A stretch of DNA of 64,000 bases from Lutraria lutraria. Lineage: Eukaryota > Mollusca > Bivalvia > Venerida > Mactridae. Position numbers and translations under genes: made by a program. Within the stretch, counting starts at the first letter, position 1. Every line of letters starts with the position of its first letter. Where the stretch lies: positions 43,745,083-43,809,082 of the forward strand of contig OZ026835.1 of the NCBI GenBank assembly GCA_964023205.1. The letters are read 5' to 3'. This document shows positions 58,561-64,000 of the stretch, in pieces. The notes beneath the pieces are model-generated. The model was given only the letters and a program-made list of their open reading frames with translations. It did not search any database and was not told the DNA's origin.

Positions 58561-59215
58561 CGCCGGACATAGACTGGTCCTAAAAGTGCTCAAGCTATAA
58601 ATATTAATGAAAAGTCAGCACACTTCAAAATTCTCTAACAATCGGCTTATATGATCGAACGGGGAAGTCGAACACTATTGTTGGAAGGAACGATAACTCT
58701 AGGAAGAGATTGGTCGGGCACATTGCGTAAATAAAAGGTGACGTCATTCTACTTCCTTTCGAGGGTTTGATACTCAGATAACCAAAATCGTTTGTATTTG
58801 TTTAGTAAAGCTATTTTTTTTAAATCAAACATTTGCTTTCTTGAATAAATGTAAGAGATAAATTTTATTATGATATATGAGGTAGAACGAGAACTTAAGT
58901 TGTAACGAACAAAATGACTTCCCGGTAATAGATATTTGTTGATCGTCAAATATTTGTTCATAATATCTTCAAGTCTCATCTGACTTATGCTTATTCCCGT
59001 CTCCAAAATAATGTATCATATTATCAAAATTAATCTAAACTACTATGTCCAACAATAACTTTCGTATGTCATTGAGGGTTTCCACATTTTAATTTTTCAG
59101 TTTTAAATGTTTTTCCATGTTTTTTTTTTAATTTTAAACACAGCTAGTCCTCAAATTCCACTCAGTGAGTGAATATTCTTTCATTTTTGTTTGTTTAGGC
59201 TACTGAGAAGTGTAA
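58561..59215. other. No gene recognised
   Basis: AT-rich spacer. Short minus-strand open frame without signature. Confidence 0.4.
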
Positions 59216-59221
59216 ACACCT

Positions 59222-59555
59222 TTTAGCTCACCTGGCACAGAGTGCTAAGGTGAGTTTTTAGGACCAAGCGGTGTCCGTCGTAATCAAGATATTTAAACAT
59301 CTCATAAACCATTGGATTAATTTCAACAAAACTTCACAGGTGTTTTCCTTGCTTGAAGTTCTGCCAAAGTTTAAAATTTTAGACTTCCATTCCATGTAGG
59401 ATTTTTTTGAAATCTTTAAATAATTTCTCAAACTCCAGGGGACCAAGAGCTTTGATATTTTGTGTGTAGCATTGCGAAGTGGACCTCTACTAAGATTGTT
59501 CAAATTATAAGACAATGCCACATACAAAATATCTAAGCTCTAGGCCTTGCGGTTT
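59222..59555 (+). mobile_element. Pearl-like element remnant
   Basis: Left foldback TTTAGCTCACCTGGCACAGA / GTGCTAAGGTGAG, then part of a core unit, then a short reversed piece (59515-59555), suggesting internal deletion. Confidence 0.55.
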
Positions 59556-59570
59556 TGGAGAAGATTTTTA

Positions 59571-61500
59571 AAAATTTTGTTTGTATTACAATGCTATCAT
59601 TATCAGCGACACCATGGCAAATTTTAACACATACATTGCATGGTGAGGGGAATATAAAATGGTATTACGCTGAATTATTGATTTATTTCTTAAATTCAAA
59701 CACATGCATGGACGCGAACGTCATAGAAAACACTTCCTTTTTATTTTTAAGAATTTAAGAGAAATGAAATACTGGGAATTCTGTAGCAACAACATATCTT
59801 AAAATCATTTTTTTGAATTAAAATTATTAATTATGCCCCCCTTCGAAGAAGAGGGGGTATATTGTTTTGCTAGCCTGTCGGTCTGTCTGTCTGTCGGTAG
59901 ACCAGTTAGTTTCCGATCGATAACTCGTCAACGGATTGACCGATGGGCCTGATACTTCACAGGTACATTCGCCTTGGACAGTAGATGACCCCTTTTGAAA
60001 TTGGGGTCAAAGGTCAAGGTCACTGTGACATTGAGTGTGAAAACCGTTTCCGATCGATAACTCGTCAACGGATTGACCGATAGGCCTGATACTTCGCTGG
60101 TGCATTGGCCTTGGATAGTAGATGACCCCTATTGAAACTGGGGTCACTAGGTCAAAGTCACTGTGACATTGAGTGTGAAAACCGTTTCCGATCGATAACT
60201 CGTCAACGGATTGACCGATGGGCCTGATACTTGGCTGGTGCATTGGCCTTGGACAGTAGATGGCCCTTATTGAAACTGGGGTCACTAGGTCAAAGGTCAC
60301 TGTGACATTGAGTTTGAAAATCGTTTGAGTGATAACTCTGTGTCAAGGCCCTGTTTGGGGGGCATATGTCTCCGACCGCGGAGCTCTTGTTTTCTTTGAT
60401 AAAATAAGTGCATGCATAAATATCAATAATCTTATGATAAGATTTTTTATTGTAAGACAGGGGAAGGTAGCGTGCATGGCGGGGCGCCCCCTCAAAGTTC
60501 TCGATCATATATAGACATAAAATACCATTAATTCATTCATTCATTTAATGAAATAGCATTCAATTATTCAGTTCACAAATATTACGCCCCCTAGTTTGAA
60601 AACCTGGATCCGCCCCTTCTGCATATATGATAATTACTAATAGGACTCATTGTTGGTATTACAATGCTATCATTATCAGTGACATCATGGCAAATTTGCA
60701 AATTTTAACACATATATTGCATGGTGAGGGGAATATAAAATGGTATTACGCTGAATTATTGATTTATTTCTTAAATTCAAGCACATGCATGGACGCGAAC
60801 GTCATAGAAAACACTTCCTTTTTATTTTTAAGAATTTAAGAGAAATGAAAAACCGGGAATTCTGTAGCAACACAATATCTTAAAAACATTTGTTTGTATT
60901 AAAATTATTAATTTTCTTTGATAAAATAAGTGCATGCATAAATATCAATCATCTTATGATAATATTTTTTATTTTAAGACGGGGGAAGGTAGCGTGCATG
61001 GCGCCCCCCCCCCCCCCAAAGTTCTCGATCATATATAGACATAAAATACCATCAATTAATTAATTCATTTAATGAAATAGCATTCAATTATTCAGTTCCC
61101 TAATATTACGCTCCCTAGTTTGAAAACCTGGATCCGCCCCTTCTGCATAATTATATGATAATTACTAATAGGACTCATTGTTGGTATAACAATGCTATCA
61201 TTATCAGTGACATCATGGAAAATTTGCAAATTTTAACACATATATTGCATGGTGAGGGGAATATAAAATGGTATTGCGCTGAATTATTGATTTATTTCTT
61301 AAACTCAAACACACGCATGGACGCGAACGTCATAGAAAACACTTCCTTTTTATTTTTAAGAATTTAAGAGAAATGAAAAACCGGAAATTCTGTAGCAACA
61401 ACATATCTTAAAACATTTTTTTAAATAAAAATTATTAATTTTCTTTGATAAAATAAGTGCATGCTTAAATATCAATCATCTTATAAGATTTTTTATTGTA
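59571..61500 (+). repeat. ~528-bp tandem duplication, three copies, the first interrupted
   Basis: The block with 'acaatgctatcattatcag', 'tgcatggtgaggggaatata' and 'catgcatggacgcgaacgtc' occurs at ~59585, ~60660 and ~61190. Copies two and three are 528 bp apart and >90% alike; copy one is split by the element at 59833-60391. A short open frame (70 codons) repeats in each but has no known domain. Confidence 0.8.
59833..60391 (+). mobile_element. Array element F3 with three ~137-bp units
   Basis: Left hairpin ATGCCCCCCTTCGAAGAAGA / GGGGGTATA; three units containing 'ccgatcgataactcgtcaac' starting near 59910, 60047 and 60185; right end GGGGGGCATATGTCTCCGAC then CGCGGAGCTCTTGTT. The empty site is preserved in the sister repeat at ~60901-60920, showing insertion without target duplication. 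Confidence 0.85.
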
Positions 61501-61939
61501 AGAAAAAAATATGATGCCTCATAAATGCGAGCCCTGGTCTAAGCCAACTCACAGCTTACTTTGTATCTCGTACAGAAATTAATTTTCGCAATGTTAATTT
61601 TACTAAATGACTAATTTGCCATGGTAATATTTTGCCATGGCAATATTTTAAATTAAAATTTAAAAATTCATATTTATTGATCAAGACCATAATAATTGTG
61701 TAAATTATGATACCTACACACCCTTACATAGTGTTTCTTTAGATATTAAAAAAAATTTGCCATGGCAAAAACGCCTTTTGCATTTTTCAAGAAAACTAGT
61801 AAAGATAGAAACATGGGACTTACAATTTTTTAATAAGTAACTAAATGCTACAATTTAATAATGTTTTTGTTTCTCAAAAACGCGTAAAAGTGGGGGCTGT
61901 ATTTGCCAAAGACCGGCGCGGCAAAAACAAACCGGCGGA

Positions 61940-62787
61940 GGTTCTATATAAGTCTATATCAATTAAGTGACCACCGGGGCGGGGCCAATTTTGACCCTAG
62001 GGCAATAATTTGAACAAACTTGGTAGAGGTCCACTAGCGATGCTATATGCCAAATATCTTAGCTCTAGGCCTTGTGGTTTCGGAGAAGATTTTTCAAATT
62101 TTCCTATATAAATAGAATAAACCCTAGGGCAGGGCCAATTTTGACCCCGGTGCCATAATTTGGACAAGCTTGGTAGAGGTCCACTAGACAATGCCACATA
62201 CAAAATAACTAAGTTTCAGGCCTTGCGGTTTCTAGAGAAGATTTTTTAAATTTTCCTATATAAGTCTACATTAATCAAGTGACCCCCGGGTGGGGCCAAT
62301 TTTTACCCTAGGGCAATAATTTGAACAAACTTGGTAGAGGTCCATTAGACTATGCTACACACCAAAATATCAAAGCTCTAGGCATTGTAGTTTTTGACAA
62401 GATTTTTTATATTTCCTATATAAGTCTATGTAAAATCAAGTTACCCCCGGGGCGAAGCCAATTTTGACCAATGGGGAATTATTTTAACAAACTTTGTAGA
62501 GTTCCATTAGACAATGCTACATACCAAATATCTCAGCTCTAGGCCCTGTGGTTTCGGACAAGAATATTTTTTTAAAGTTTTTTCTAAGTTTTTTTTAAGT
62601 TTTTATTGAAATTTAATTTCACAATTTTGAAAGGGGACCACCCAAGGATCATTCCAGCAAAGTTTGGTTGCAATCGGCATAGCGGTGCAGGAGGAGATGT
62701 TTTAAGTAAACATGGACGCCACTTCACGACGGACGCAGGGCGATCATAAAAGCTCACCCTGAGCACATTCGTGCTCTGGTGAGCTAA
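61940..62787 (-). mobile_element. Pearl-like element F1, 3'-truncated reverse copy
   Basis: About five core units, then the 5' end 'ggacgcagggcgatcataaa', AGCTCACCCTGAGCACATTC and GTGCTCTGGTGAGC. The CTCTTG terminus is missing. Confidence 0.75.
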
Positions 62788-63757
62788 AAACCAGAGGACA
62801 TAGAGCTTTGATGTTAGGAGTGTATCATTGCCTAGTGGACCTCTACCAAATTTGTTCAAAGCATTGCCCTATGGTCAAAATTGGCCCCGCCCCGGGGGGT
62901 CACTCGATTTTTACATAGACTTAAATAGGAAAATTTTAAAACTCTCTGAAACAACTAGGCCTGGAGCTTGAATATTTAGTATGTAGCATTGTCCAGTGGA
63001 CCCCTACCAAGTTTGTTCAAATTATTCTTTTAGGTTCAAAATTGACCCCGCCCCAGGGGGTCACTTGATTTTATATAGATCGATATTGGAAATTTTAAAA
63101 ATCTTCTTGTCAGAAACTACAAGACCTAGAGCTAAGTTATTTGGTAAGTAGCATCGTTTAGCGGACCTCTACCAAGTCTGTTAATAGTATGGCCCAAGGG
63201 TGAAAATTAGCCCCGCCCCGGGATTCACATGATTTATATAAGCTTATATAGGAAAACAAAAATCTTCTTGTCCTAAACCTAAAAGTCCGATAAGCTTATA
63301 AATATATTGGTCCTAATTGTTTCTGTTTGTTCTATAACAGAGGAATCCGGTGTGTTTTCCTCCCGTGCATATATTTATAGCTAGAAAAAATGTTTCCGAA
63401 ACCACTATCGTATTTTTTCAATATCTTTGAAATTAAATACTACTTATAGAACAGCTGTGCAATCCCGCAGTCAAGTTATGCGTTGGTAATAATTATCTTC
63501 GGATAATATCAGCAATTTAATGTTTTTGCACATATTTTTCTACAGCAAGAAGCTAATAGGGCTTTAAGGCCTAGATATTACAAAAAAAAATTGTTGTATG
63601 TAGCATTGTCTGGTGAACATCTACCAAGTTTATTCAAATTATTGCCTTAGGGACAAAATTAGCCGCACCCCGGGTCACTTAATTTTACAAAGGCTCATGA
63701 CAATTTTCTCAAAAGTATTTTTATCTTGTGAGGGATATAGGGCCATCATGGCTCTTG
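62788..63757 (+). mobile_element. Pearl-like element F1 (plus), split by a MITE
   Basis: Core units at 62800-63283 and 63566-63720 and the right end GGATATAGGGCCATCATGGC, TCTTGCTT are one element interrupted by the MITE 63284-63563. It lies tail-to-tail with the preceding reverse copy. Confidence 0.65.
63284..63563 (+). mobile_element. MITE M1 inside a pearl-like unit
   Basis: 'agtccgataagcttataaat' to 'agctaatagggct', TTAA at 63564-63567, left side TAAA. Internal deletion around 63480 removes the TGACGTCAC segment. Confidence 0.75.
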
Positions 63758-64000
63758 CTTAGTTTATATGACGCACGGAAGAAACCACCAGTCCTTAGGT
63801 TACTTACATTTTGGGGCCAGTGGCCTACATAATTTAAGTACAGTTGTTGTAATTAGGAAATTGTCTCTTTACTTCTGAATATTCCATTTTCTGATAAAAT
63901 TGAACCAATCAAATTACCAAACTTTTGAACCAATGAGATATTGACTAATACATTTTTCAATCGTAACCGATTTATCGGCAAGCTGTAGCAACCAATCAGA
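63758..64000. other. No gene recognised
   Basis: End of window; two 'aaccaatcag/aaccaatgag' words, nothing coding. Confidence 0.4.

Noticed and set aside
60007..60300. 97-codon minus-strand frame with internal repeats (PRPMHQ.SIRPIGQSVDEL)
   Set aside because: It is the reverse reading of the 137-bp units of element F3. The repetition is DNA-level, not a protein repeat.
61155..61367. Repeated 70-codon frames at 60627, 61155 (and 59555) as a small gene family
   Set aside because: They are copies of one duplicated noncoding block. Similarity extends equally outside the frame, and no start context or domain supports translation.

Overview
The window is nuclear DNA of an invertebrate, most likely a bivalve mollusc. 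It is AT-rich and has multi-exon genes with GT-AG introns, tRNA-derived SINEs, LINE fragments and TTAA-flanked MITEs. It also has many mobile elements carrying ~165-bp tandem core repeats that resemble the 'pearl' elements described from oysters. I cannot name the species. There is no CRISPR array, operon or prokaryotic gene. Apart from one parvovirus-like relic and transposon debris, all the coding capacity I can support lies in two small tandem families of cysteine-rich secreted or membrane proteins. Their exons were assembled by eye from splice sites and reading phase.

Layout: (1) 1-2543, a parvovirus-like NS1 (Rep) endogenous copy. It has an HUH nickase part and an SF3 helicase part, separated by one frameshift and followed by a hairpin. 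(2) 2544-14586, repeats only: MITEs, SINEs, a coiled-coil pseudogene and a 2-kb pearl-like array. (3) 14587-26128, minus strand, two tandem paralogous genes of six exons each. Both encode signal peptide - PAN/apple-like domain - sushi-like (CCP) domain - two micro-exons - somatomedin-B-like domain (251 and 260 aa). (4) 28064-55013, plus strand, three tandem paralogous genes (R1, R2, R3) of six exons each. All encode signal peptide - SUEL/rhamnose-binding-lectin-like domain - mollusc-type CUB-like beta-sandwich - short stalk - single transmembrane helix - ~210-residue cytoplasmic tail packed with YxxI/L/V motifs (569, 577 and 540 aa). (5) 55014-64000, repeats only: pearl-like arrays, a LINE endonuclease relic, a 528-bp tandem duplication and another array element.

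The main biological interest is the receptor cluster. R3 carries a perfectly spaced ITAM (YSHI-x8-YSKI), while R1 and R2 carry ITIM-consensus sites but no canonical ITAM. This looks like a paired activating/inhibitory lectin-receptor family. It sits head-to-head (1.9 kb apart) with the secreted PAN-CCP-SMB pair. That the two families act together is inference only; the gene structures and motifs are read directly from the sequence.

The repeats are heavily nested, so their relative ages can be read: a MITE splits a SINE, a palindromic hAT-like MITE splits an array element, array elements split MITEs, and a 5'-truncated LINE with a 12-bp target duplication lies 85 bp beyond the R1 stop codon.
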